Positions 1 to 6,269 of a stretch of DNA of 7,489 bases are shown piece after piece. Position 1 is the stretch's first letter. Every line of letters starts with the position of its first letter. The DNA comes from Acidobacteriaceae bacterium. Its GTDB lineage: Bacteria; Acidobacteriota; Terriglobia; Terriglobales; Acidobacteriaceae. Location: contig PKYX01000006.1 in assembly GCA_003132825.1 (NCBI GenBank), positions 19,051-26,539 of the forward strand, read 5' to 3'. The notes under the pieces were generated by a model. It had not been told where the DNA came from. It ran no database searches and saw only the letters and a list, made by a program, of their open reading frames with translations. The position numbers and the translations under genes were made by a program.

Positions 1-134
1 CCGGGCGGTTTGGCTCTCCAGGCGGTAGGGTCAAGATGTTCGATAAGAATCTGGTTGATGCGATCATTGGCGGCAAAGATCTGGACTGCGGCTCGGCCGA
101 GTTGAGCTTGAATCTTGCTTTGACGCGTGGTCAC
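1..134 (-). CDS. DinB-family protein, N-terminal fragment (runs off left edge)
   Basis: A minus-strand frame is open from a GTG at 132-134 to the window edge, giving 44 complete codons. The start is chosen because AAGGAG (144-149) lies 9 nt before it. The fragment contains NDRINQILIEHLDPTAWRAK, which I recognise as the first-helix region of DinB/YfiT-like four-helix-bundle proteins: an opening helix, then a conserved W in the 'L...AW...P' turn. The metal-binding histidines of the family lie further downstream and are outside the window, so function cannot be tested here. DinB-fold proteins are often metal-binding, with thiol transferases or damage-inducible proteins among the known members. 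The gene follows the M20 peptidase by 127 bases. A TATTAT at 155-160 (minus strand) could be its -10 box, but no good -35 accompanies it. It differs from the complete DinB protein at 5225-5722, so the two are distant paralogues at most. Confidence 0.68.
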   Translation of the reverse strand, partial: MTTRQSKIQAQLGRAAVQIFAANDRINQILIEHLDPTAWRAKPP

Positions 135-143
135 GGCTCCCTA

Positions 144-149
144 CTCCTT
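144..149 (-). promoter_or_regulatory. Ribosome binding site of the left-edge DinB gene
   Basis: AAGGAG on the minus strand lies 9 nt before the GTG at 134. It is the best Shine-Dalgarno match near this end and supports a GTG start for the truncated gene. Confidence 0.6.
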
Positions 150-261
150 GACCGATAATACTTCCGGGCCGCCTTGGGATAGCGCTTGTGGAGCGGAAAC
201 TACCGCGAATATTACGATGAAAAGGTACGGAAGAATTCGTCGAAAAATACTTACCGCGCAT

Positions 262-1518
262 CTATTGCCGTTCGACGCCTGCCAGCGAGACAACCGTCAG
301 GAAGAGGCGCTTCAATCCGAGTTCGCGGCCGGCGGGATCATACCATTCGTCGAGCGTGTGTGAGCCGCCTCCCCGCCCTCCGCCGCCGAGCGCTACCGCC
401 GGAATTCCCATCGAAAGTGGAATGTTTGCGTCGGTGGAACTGCGCTCCAGCCTTGATTTATTCCCCAAGTAACGGTCCACGTTGCGGATCGCCGTCACCA
501 GCGGCGCATCGTCCGGCAGTTTTCCCGCAGGGCGCGTGCCGAGCGAGCGGAAATTCAGCTGCAGCGCATCGCTCGCAGACTTAGTGGCCGAAATCTCTTC
601 CTTCACGCCCGCCTGCATCGCATCGCGCAACGCCGTTTCCAGCCGCCCAAGTTCTCGTTCTTCCTCCGAGCGCAGATCGATTTTCACGGCCGAGCTCGAT
701 GGGATCGAATTGACCGACGTGCCGCCTTCGATAACCCCAAAGTTGTACGAGCTGCGGGGATCGTCCGGCACCGAAATCGCGGAAAACTTCACGATGCCGC
801 GGGCAACGGCCGTGATCGGATTCGGCGCGCCGAAATCAGACCAGCTGTGGCCGCCCGGCCCCGTAACGCTCGCCTCGAACCGCCGCGACGCGATACCCTG
901 CGTCGTAATGTGGTCGGTTGACGGCCCGTCCACCGCGATCGCCGCGGCAATTCGCGAACCGTAGTTATCCATCAGCGCGCGCATCCCGCGCAAGTTTCCT
1001 TCGCCCTCTTCTCCGACATCTCCGACCAGAACGATTGTCTTCGTGGTACGCACGCGCGATTCCGCCAGCGCCCGGGCCAGCCCGGCGAGCGACGCCAGTC
1101 CCACGCCGTTGTCCGCAATTCCCGGCGCGAGCAAGCGGCTGCCGTTGCGCTTCACGCGCACGTCCGTTCCCGCGGGAAACACCGTATCGAGATGCGCCGC
1201 CAGAAGTATCACGCTTTTCGTGTCGGAGCCCGGCCACTCTCCGATCACGTTTCCGGTCTTGTCCGTGCGAACCTGAAGTCCGCTGGCCGCAAAAATTTCC
1301 TTCAGCGCTTCGCCGCGGCTGGTTTCGTCAAATTCAGGGGCGGGAATTTCCGTCAGGCGAATCTGCTGGTCCGTCGTCCACGCCGCGCTCTTGTCAATCC
1401 ACTGCAGGCCGCGCGCGCACGCCGGATCGCTCGCAAGGTTCGCCAGCGAATCGTCGGTCGCGCGAGCGGAGAGTGTGGCCATCCATAGAAAGATACCGCA
1501 GATGAGAGCGCGTTTCAC
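262..1518 (-). CDS. Secreted M20-family zinc metallopeptidase
   Basis: This is a di-zinc aminopeptidase/carboxypeptidase-type hydrolase of the M20 family (peptidase T / ArgE / CPG2 group), probably acting on peptides outside the cytoplasm. Numbering from the longer start at 1572, the metal-site residues are all present: H127 and catalytic D129 in AAHLDT, D154 in GIADNGVG, E188-E189 in VGEEGEG, D215 in AVDGPSTDH and H405 in GGSHTLDEW. GPGGHSW (238-244) opens the lid/dimerisation domain, about 228-330. Residues 19-38 form a signal peptide: a KR n-region, a hydrophobic core, then an ARA cleavage site before TDD. For that reason I prefer the GTG at 1516-1518. The ATG at 1570-1572 would add an acidic 18-residue extension, which is poor for export. 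Neither start has a clear Shine-Dalgarno site. Substrate cannot be told from sequence. Family call is firm; the start is uncertain. Confidence 0.9.
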   Translation of the reverse strand: MKRALICGIFLWMATLSARATDDSLANLASDPACARGLQWIDKSAAWTTDQQIRLTEIPAPEFDETSRGEALKEIFAASGLQVRTDKTGNVIGEWPGSDTKSVILLAAHLDTVFPAGTDVRVKRNGSRLLAPGIADNGVGLASLAGLARALAESRVRTTKTIVLVGDVGEEGEGNLRGMRALMDNYGSRIAAAIAVDGPSTDHITTQGIASRRFEASVTGPGGHSWSDFGAPNPITAVARGIVKFSAISVPDDPRSSYNFGVIEGGTSVNSIPSSSAVKIDLRSEEERELGRLETALRDAMQAGVKEEISATKSASDALQLNFRSLGTRPAGKLPDDAPLVTAIRNVDRYLGNKSRLERSSTDANIPLSMGIPAVALGGGGRGGGSHTLDEWYDPAGRELGLKRLFLTVVSLAGVERQ

Positions 1519-1616
1519 GCGATTCGTACCGCGAGCGAGATCAAAATTGAAATCCGATCCATCGCTCTCCATTGGGCAATCGTTCCGAGGCGGTCACTGT
1601 GTTCGCGATAGGTTTT

Positions 1617-1664
1617 GTAGGGGCACGGCATGCCGTGCCCGGCGCAGATACCTGGCACTGCGCC
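1617..1664. repeat. Palindromic intergenic repeat, copy 1 (two-hairpin unit)
   Basis: GTAG is followed by the perfect 20-nt palindrome GGGCACGGCATGCCGTGCCC (1621-1640). A second 7-bp hairpin follows, GGCGCAG (1641-1647) with CTGCGCC (1658-1664) around a 10-nt loop. Columns 1617-1657 align without gaps to 4261-4301 at 33 of 41 positions. Short GC-rich palindromes scattered between genes resemble REP/REPIN elements, which are mobilised by Y1 (RAYT) transposases in many genomes. No such transposase is in this window. Confidence 0.7.
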
Positions 1665-1693
1665 CGCGATGGCCAATAGTTTCGTAGCGGCCT

Positions 1694-1723
1694 CTTGAAC
1701 TTGTCCCGAGCGTAGTCGAGGGA
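1694..1723. repeat. Intergenic repeat-like unit (TCCC...GGGA)
   Basis: This stretch centres on TTGTCCCGAGCGTAGTCGAG followed by GGA, with TCCC/GGGA arms. It is of the widespread 'cccgagc..agtcgaggga' type I know from intergenic regions of many bacteria. There is only one copy here, so calling it a repeat rests on recollection, not on the window. It is followed at once by GAGGCG-GG-CGCCTC (1722-1735), another small palindrome. Confidence 0.35.
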
Positions 1724-1740
1724 GGCGGGCGCCTCAGGGG

Positions 1741-1760
1741 GTCGGAGCTTCAGCTCCGAC
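1741..1760. repeat. Palindromic hairpin unit GTCGGAGCT/AGCTCCGAC
   Basis: GTCGGAGCTTCAGCTCCGAC is a 9-bp perfect inverted repeat around TC. It has an A run on its plus-strand 3' side (1763-1768), so in the minus-strand transcript the U run comes before the hairpin, not after it. It is therefore not an intrinsic terminator for the minus-strand genes. It is the third unlike palindrome within about 150 bases, between the GNAT and M20 genes. Confidence 0.5.
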
Positions 1761-1854
1761 ACAAAAAATCCGCGCGCAGCGCCTTCCGATGCGAGGCCTT
1801 TATCGCAGCAAATATTCCTGCCGCAGCGCCCAATCTCGCCGCGCTCGCCCGTTT

Positions 1855-2826
1855 CTACCGCCAATCATCGAGAATATAAACACCGGCGCGATTGTAACCG
1901 GAAGCCGCGTCGCCTGTCTCCATCGCCACGCCCTGCATTTCGGTGCGAAATCCACGCGCGATCATCGCCTGAAATGCCTCGCGCCGCGCAAGATTCACGC
2001 CGGCCGTCACCTTCTGCGCATCCACCGAGCGCGCATATGCCTCCACTGCGCCGAGCAGCCGCTCGAAAGCCTCACTCGCGCGGCGCCCGGGGCGCACAGC
2101 CGCGAACTTCACGTAGCAGACTCCGGAGCCCGCCTCGCTGCCCGCGCCCGAATGGCACACCGCGAACGCCGCGAGCTTCTCGCCGTCCCATACCAGAATG
2201 GTCTCGCCCAGAATCTGTTCAGCGACCGCGTGAATCTCGATCCCGACATCCAGGCCCTCGAAATTCGCGTCCGTCACTTCTCTGCACGCCGCCAGCACGC
2301 GCGTCCGCTCGTCGCCCGCAGCCGCGGAGAAGCGCGCCGCATCCGCGACAACCTCGGCCGGCCTTTCTGCAACTCGCTTCGCCATCACGGCCACCAGATC
2401 CCGCGGCCAGAATCCAAACCTCTGATACAGCGCCATGTGCTTCGGGCTATTTGCAAACGTATAGAGGCCCATGTGCCGCGTGCCCCAGCGCCGAAATATT
2501 ACCATCGTCGGCCCCAGAAGCATCTGCGCGACGCCGCGGTTCCAATATTCCGGCTCGACCGTCAGCGGACCGAAGAATCCAAAGCTTCCCCATTTCGTTA
2601 CGAAATTTGATCCGACCAATCTTCCGTTGTGTTCCGCGGCGAGCACCGCGGAGGGATCGGCCTTCCACCGCGGTCGGGCGCACTCCGCATCACCCATGAA
2701 TCGCTCCGGATTGGGGAGCCCAAGAAAAGTTCCGAACGCCACGCGGATAATTCGGGCCGCCTCGCCGAGTTCAGTTTCCGCAAGCGGCCGCACCAGGATG
2801 TCGGGTTGCGGTTGCGTTGTAGCCAT
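1855..2826 (-). CDS. Tandem GNAT-family N-acetyltransferase
   Basis: This is a predicted acetyl-CoA-dependent acyltransferase. The ATG at 2824-2826 gives 323 residues; a TTG at 2860-2862 would add 12. I prefer the ATG, which has GGGAG 11 nt upstream. Numbering from the TTG, the first GNAT half spans about 22-160. Motif A is LTVEPEYWNRGVAQMLLG (100-117), where the usual R/Q-x-x-G-x-G/A acetyl-CoA loop appears as NRGVA, and motif B is YTFANSPKHMALYQRFGF (134-151). The second half (about 200-335) repeats the layout more weakly: FAAVRPGRRASEAFERLLGA (253-272), then AFQAMIARGFRTEMQ (296-310). Only the first half keeps a good cofactor loop. The gene follows the LeuA-like gene by 48 bases (12 if TTG is used), so the two are probably co-transcribed. 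Substrate unknown; small molecule or protein N-acetylation are both possible. Confidence 0.85.
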   Translation of the reverse strand: MATTQPQPDILVRPLAETELGEAARIIRVAFGTFLGLPNPERFMGDAECARPRWKADPSAVLAAEHNGRLVGSNFVTKWGSFGFFGPLTVEPEYWNRGVAQMLLGPTMVIFRRWGTRHMGLYTFANSPKHMALYQRFGFWPRDLVAVMAKRVAERPAEVVADAARFSAAAGDERTRVLAACREVTDANFEGLDVGIEIHAVAEQILGETILVWDGEKLAAFAVCHSGAGSEAGSGVCYVKFAAVRPGRRASEAFERLLGAVEAYARSVDAQKVTAGVNLARREAFQAMIARGFRTEMQGVAMETGDAASGYNRAGVYILDDWR

Positions 2827-2874
2827 CGAACCATTTACTCCCGGGGAATTGGTGGTCGCCAAGTTGCGATCCGC

Positions 2875-4107
2875 TCAATGCCCTGCCGGCGAACCCACCA
2901 GCGCCAAAACTTCCGCTTCCGTCAGCACGCACGACGACTGCTTCGCGGCGGCAAAAATGCGATCGACAATCTCATCGCTCATCGGAATCCCGCGCTTCCC
3001 CAGCCAGTACACAATATTCGACCGCCCGCTCATCGGCCCGATCTCGATAATCTGCTCGAGTCCAAACAAATGCGCCGGCACTCCGCTGTAGATCGCGTCC
3101 GCCAACTCCAGATCGCCCTTCTTGTACGCCTTGGCGATCGCCGCCGCGTGCACTCCGGTCTGCGTGCGAAAAGCGTCGCGCCCCACGATCGGATAATTCG
3201 GCGGAATCACCGTGTTCGTCGCGCGCGCGACCATCTCCGAATATTCCTTCAGACGTGATAGGTCGCGCTCAATCAAGCCAAGCAGCCGCAGGTTCACCAG
3301 CATCATTTCCATCGGCGTGTTGCCCACGCGCTCCCCAAGCGACAGCGCCGCCGCGTGCACCTGATCCGCTCCCGCGGCGATCGCGGCCATCGAATTTGCA
3401 ACCGCCAGCCCGCGATCGTTGTGCCCGTGCCAATCCACGCGGATTTTCTCGCCCGAAGGCTTCACAACCTCTTCAATCGCGAATTTCACCAGGTTGAACG
3501 CCCCTCGCGGCGTCGCGTGACCCACCGTGTCGCACAGGACGATTGCCCGAGCGCCCGCGCGAATCGCCGTCGAATACAGCGCAACAATCGTCGCCGGGTC
3601 GGTGCGAACCGTGTCCTCGGTCACGTACATTACCGGCAGTCCGGCCGATACGCCCTGCTTCACCGCCTCTTCGGTTGTGCGCTGCAAATAATCAACCGTC
3701 CAGTCCTCAGCCAGCCGCCGGAGCGGACTCGATCCGAGAAACAGCGCTGCCTCCATCGGCTGGCCCACGCGCTCGCAGAGATCAATAATCGCCTGGATGT
3801 CCTGCTTCTGCGTGCGCCCGGCAACGTGCGGGCGAATTCTCATGCGCGATCCAAAGATCTCCCGCGCCAGCGCCTCCGCATCAGCGAACGCGCGCGGCCC
3901 TGCTCCGGGCAGCCCCACATTCACGGTATCAATGCCCAGCGCGTCCATCAGGCGGACGATCTCGATTTTTTCGCCGATCGTGGGGTTGCGAACCGAAGGA
4001 TTCTGCAGGCCGTCGCGCAGCGTTTCGTCGTCGAGCAACACGCGCCGCCCTGCGGGAATATCCGGCTCGGAGTAGCTGTTCCAATCGTGGATGAGTTCGT
4101 GGTTCAC
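2875..4107 (-). CDS. LeuA/homocitrate-synthase-family enzyme lacking the C-terminal regulatory domain
   Basis: This HMGL-like TIM-barrel protein of 410 residues should condense acetyl-CoA with a 2-oxo acid. The family signature is LLDDETLRDGLQNPS (24-38), with D27 as metal ligand and R31 and D32 as active-site residues. The second metal motif is VDWHGHNDRG (224-233), H227 and H229, and SLGERVGN (256-263) follows. TGVHAAAIAKAYKK (317-330) and IGPMSGRSNIVYWLG (356-370) correspond to the 'SGIH' and 'GKHSG' regions after the barrel. At 410 residues it has no room for the leucine-binding regulatory domain of full LeuA (about 500-550), so its size is that of homocitrate or re-type synthases. Isopropylmalate, homocitrate or another 2-alkylmalate are all possible products. 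The start is GTG at 4105-4107 with weak Shine-Dalgarno support; the early LIHDWN stretch supports a start near here. A TAGAAT (4132-4137, minus) may be its -10. Confidence 0.85.
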   Translation of the reverse strand: MNHELIHDWNSYSEPDIPAGRRVLLDDETLRDGLQNPSVRNPTIGEKIEIVRLMDALGIDTVNVGLPGAGPRAFADAEALAREIFGSRMRIRPHVAGRTQKQDIQAIIDLCERVGQPMEAALFLGSSPLRRLAEDWTVDYLQRTTEEAVKQGVSAGLPVMYVTEDTVRTDPATIVALYSTAIRAGARAIVLCDTVGHATPRGAFNLVKFAIEEVVKPSGEKIRVDWHGHNDRGLAVANSMAAIAAGADQVHAAALSLGERVGNTPMEMMLVNLRLLGLIERDLSRLKEYSEMVARATNTVIPPNYPIVGRDAFRTQTGVHAAAIAKAYKKGDLELADAIYSGVPAHLFGLEQIIEIGPMSGRSNIVYWLGKRGIPMSDEIVDRIFAAAKQSSCVLTEAEVLALVGSPAGH

Positions 4108-4131
4108 GTGCGAAGAGCTGCCTTCCCGCAG

Positions 4132-4137
4132 ATTCTA
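4132..4137 (-). promoter_or_regulatory. Possible -10 box before the LeuA-like gene
   Basis: TAGAAT on the minus strand would place the transcription start about 18 nt before the GTG start. The position 17 bp upstream reads AGCCGC, not a -35 consensus. This is a weak call based on the -10 alone and on the 229-base gap to truA. Confidence 0.25.
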
Positions 4138-4260
4138 CATGATTCCCCGCCCCAGCGGCTGCGCCGCCCCCCGCCAACGCGGTACGTGCCGCAGTCTTGT
4201 GCCAACCAGGGCTCTACTTAGGCTTGGCAATTGCCCACGGCAAAGCTCCGGTCCCTCATC

Positions 4261-4301
4261 GTAGGGGCGCCGCATGCTGCGCCCGGCGTAAATGCTTGGC
4301 A
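4261..4301. repeat. Palindromic intergenic repeat, copy 2
   Basis: This is a diverged copy of 1617-1657, with 33 of 41 bases identical and no gaps. Its stem, GGGCGCCGCATGCTGCGCCC (4265-4284), has one mismatch. Relative to copy 1, the A-T pair at stem position 5/16 has become G-C on both sides, so pairing was kept. The second small hairpin of copy 1 is not preserved. It lies between truA and the LeuA-like gene, just past the truA stop. Confidence 0.65.
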
Positions 4302-4336
4302 ACCGGCCGCCCATCGACCTCGATCATCGCGTTCCG

Positions 4337-5146
4337 TTAGGACACCACCCGCCGTTTCGCCGCAGACGACGCCAGCGAATCCGTCGGATCCGGAAACTCG
4401 AGCGCCACAAGGTAGAGCCCTTCCGGCGGCACGGTCGGTCCGGAGCGCGACCGGTCCCGCAACTCGAACAATTTCGGAATATCGTCCGGGGCGAGCCTTC
4501 CCTTCCCGACTTCGATCAACGTCCCCACGATTTTCCTCACCATGTATCGCAGAAACGATTGCCCGCGTACCACGTACGCAATCTCCTCACGCTCCGCCTC
4601 GCGCACGATTTCCGAGGAGTGAATCACGCGGGTCATGTTGCGGTCGCGGTCGTCCTCTTCCGATCCCGAGGACGCGGCAAATGAACTGAAATCGTGCTCG
4701 CCTTCGAACTTCCTCGCGGCCTCGGCCATTGCAGCCTCGTCAAGCGGCCACGGATAGTGCAGCGCGCGGCGGTATTCAAACGGCGGCAGCACGCGGCCGC
4801 GATAAATTCGATAACGGTACGTCTTTCCCTGCGCCTGCCAGCGCGCGTGAAATTCAGGGCCCATTTCTTCGGCGGCGGTCACGCGGATCGTCGGCGGCAG
4901 CAGCGCGTTCAGCGCGCGTTGAAATTCCGCCGCCGACAACGCGGACTGCGTCTTGAAATGCGCCACCTGGCCCAGAGCGTGTACGCCCGTATCTGTGCGG
5001 CTCGCGCCTTGGATGAAGATCTTTTCCTGCGTGATCTTGCAAGCCGCGTCAATGATCGCGCCTTGAACCGTGCGGACTCCCGGCTGCAATTGCCAGCCAT
5101 GGAAGTCCGCCCCGTCGTACGCAATGGTGAGCTTGATGTTGCGCAT
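4337..5146 (-). CDS. truA: tRNA pseudouridine synthase A
   Basis: TruA isomerises uridines at positions 38-40 of the anticodon stem of many tRNAs to pseudouridine, in the cytoplasm. The 269-residue length matches E. coli TruA (270). The opening IKLTIAYDGADFHGWQLQPG and the catalytic motif QGASRTDTGVHALGQ (46-60), with the nucleophile D52, are diagnostic. Further conserved blocks are GKTYRYRI (107-114, the active-site Tyr), HDFSSF (151-156), FLRYMVRKIVGTL (198-210) and GPTVPPEGLYL (236-246). The ATG at 5144-5146 fits the family N-terminus. It has no Shine-Dalgarno sequence, and a TGCGATAAT extended -10 lies only about 11 bases before it. It follows the DinB gene by 78 bases in the same direction, so it may be read from the upstream promoter as well as its own. 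No defects seen. Confidence 0.96.
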   Translation of the reverse strand: MRNIKLTIAYDGADFHGWQLQPGVRTVQGAIIDAACKITQEKIFIQGASRTDTGVHALGQVAHFKTQSALSAAEFQRALNALLPPTIRVTAAEEMGPEFHARWQAQGKTYRYRIYRGRVLPPFEYRRALHYPWPLDEAAMAEAARKFEGEHDFSSFAASSGSEEDDRDRNMTRVIHSSEIVREAEREEIAYVVRGQSFLRYMVRKIVGTLIEVGKGRLAPDDIPKLFELRDRSRSGPTVPPEGLYLVALEFPDPTDSLASSAAKRRVVS

Positions 5147-5157
5147 GCGCTGCGGGG

Positions 5158-5166
5158 ATTATCGCA
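5158..5166 (-). promoter_or_regulatory. Possible extended -10 promoter of truA
   Basis: TGC-GATAAT (minus strand) matches an extended -10 (TGn plus 5 of 6 of TATAAT). The predicted start of transcription is about 5 nt before the truA ATG, giving a nearly leaderless message, in keeping with the lack of a Shine-Dalgarno site. No clear -35 is present. Confidence 0.35.
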
Positions 5167-5224
5167 TGCGGAGCCAACTGAGACGCAAACCCGGATGGTG
5201 TTTGGGTGTGCGGCGGTTTGCTGA

Positions 5225-5722
5225 CTATGCAAACGGATTGTCGTCCGCGCTAGGCCCGTATATCGACGGGACCGGAATATCCAGCATCCGCAGATACACG
5301 GAAAGCTGCCCACGATGGTGGTAGACATGATTCAAAAGCACCGAGCGCAGGAACCCGGCCCGCGGCGCCGACATCACCACCTTTCCGCTTCGTGTCAAGT
5401 TCAACGTCGCCGCCAGCCGGGCGTCGTCCATCTTGTTCAAGTTGCCCTTCGCGCTCTCGAGACTCTTCGAAAAAGTATCGAGGACTTCCTGCCGGCTCTT
5501 GGCTTCCGGCTGCGTGAAGTTCGGAACTTCCGCGGTATCTTGCATGGCGATCGCAGTGACGCCCGCCGGCACGGAGGCTATGTGCAGCGCCAACTGGCCC
5601 AGGGAAAAGGATTTCGGGTGCGGTCTCCAGGCGAGTTTGCCGTCCGGGATCCGATCGAGCACCCCTTTCGTCGTTTGTGCCTCCCGATCCAGCTCCATCA
5701 GGATGGATTCTGCAAGTTTCAT
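5225..5722 (-). CDS. DinB-family protein (four-helix bundle, metal-binding)
   Basis: A complete 165-residue DinB/YfiT-like protein, the usual length. The likely metal-binding histidine triad is visible: H47 in LGQLALHIAS, then H132 and H136 in LLNHVYHHRGQL (the H-x3-H of helix 3), followed by SVYLRMLDIPVPSIYGPSAD, a typical family ending. Known relatives include bacillithiol or mycothiol transferases and DNA-damage-inducible DinB; which thiol or substrate applies cannot be read from sequence. The start is ATG at 5720-5722 with AAGGGAG (5728-5734) 5 nt before it, a good ribosome binding site. It follows the SRPBCC gene by 73 bases with no terminator between, so it probably belongs to the ArsR-SRPBCC transcript. 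A second DinB-type gene begins at the left edge of the window. Confidence 0.9.
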   Translation of the reverse strand: MKLAESILMELDREAQTTKGVLDRIPDGKLAWRPHPKSFSLGQLALHIASVPAGVTAIAMQDTAEVPNFTQPEAKSRQEVLDTFSKSLESAKGNLNKMDDARLAATLNLTRSGKVVMSAPRAGFLRSVLLNHVYHHRGQLSVYLRMLDIPVPSIYGPSADDNPFA

Positions 5723-5795
5723 AGCTGCTCCCTTCGCTTACGCGAGATTTGGTGTTCAGGTTCCTACAACTTTGAGAATCGAAGACGCCGCAATC

Positions 5796-6269
5796 TCAGC
5801 GCGCCGCCGTCCGGCCGGCGCGAGACGTCTCCGCTCGCTCTTTCGCGCGCGCGTTAATCTGCTTCCAGCCGCCGGTCAGACCCTTCCTGTAGTCCTCCGG
5901 AATCAGCCCAAGCCCGATATGCTGGAACTTGATCAGCGTTCCGCCCGCTTCCTCGCTCAGGCGGTACTGCACATTCGAAGTCACCGCATACGACATCATC
6001 AGCGGCCCCGTAAATTCGAGCAGCGTCGGCCGCTTGATCGCCTGCACGTGTCCCCACAGGTGGCCATTGTTATCGCCGAGATCGCGATACCATCTCCCGC
6101 CTGGCCACGCCTCGATCTTCATCGGCATCGGACGGTCCTCCGCCGCAGTCATCAGGGGCCCGAGCTGTTCCAGCAACGCATCAAACGTCACATCCAGCGT
6201 CGCCTTCACGTGAATTTCTTCGGTCAAATTCAGCGTCAAATCCTCCACCTTCGTTCCTGTTGCGATCAT
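5796..6269 (-). CDS. SRPBCC-domain (AHSA1-like) protein
   Basis: A 157-residue START/Bet v1-like fold protein of the SRPBCC superfamily, which binds hydrophobic ligands or acts as a small enzyme in a helix-grip cavity. Supporting segments are EIHVKATLDVTFDALLEQLG (18-37, the opening strand and helix), WPGGRWYRDLG (55-65), GHLWGHVQAIKRPTLLEFTG (69-88) and GTLIKFQHIGLGLIPED (110-126), then the C-terminal helix GGWKQINARAKE. The frame stays open upstream to 6377, but the real start is the ATG at 6267-6269. It overlaps the ArsR stop as ATGA and has AAGGAGG (6274-6280) 4 nt before it. The two genes are therefore translationally coupled. ArsR-SRPBCC pairs recur in many bacterial genomes, where the repressor presumably controls its partner; the ligand is unknown. 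Confidence 0.88.
   Translation of the reverse strand: MIATGTKVEDLTLNLTEEIHVKATLDVTFDALLEQLGPLMTAAEDRPMPMKIEAWPGGRWYRDLGDNNGHLWGHVQAIKRPTLLEFTGPLMMSYAVTSNVQYRLSEEAGGTLIKFQHIGLGLIPEDYRKGLTGGWKQINARAKERAETSRAGRTAAR

Noticed and set aside
1741..1768. Hairpin next to an A/T run as an intrinsic terminator
   Set aside because: For the minus-strand genes the U run would precede the stem, and no plus-strand transcript is known here.
1789..2610. Long plus-strand open frame opposite the GNAT gene
   Set aside because: It is antisense to a gene with clear GNAT motifs, is Arg/His/Ala-rich and matches no family; a GC-rich shadow frame.
3355..4221. Long plus-strand open frame opposite the LeuA-like gene
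   Set aside because: The minus strand carries complete catalytic motifs; the plus frame is Arg/Pro-rich without a domain.
4200..4229. TGCCAA/TTGGCA dyad upstream of the LeuA-like gene
   Set aside because: Only 6-bp arms with an 18-nt spacer and no link to a promoter; expected by chance.
5185..5221. 7-bp inverted repeat GCAAACC/GGTTTGC between DinB and truA
   Set aside because: A loop of 23 nt and no U run on either side; too weak to call a terminator or operator.
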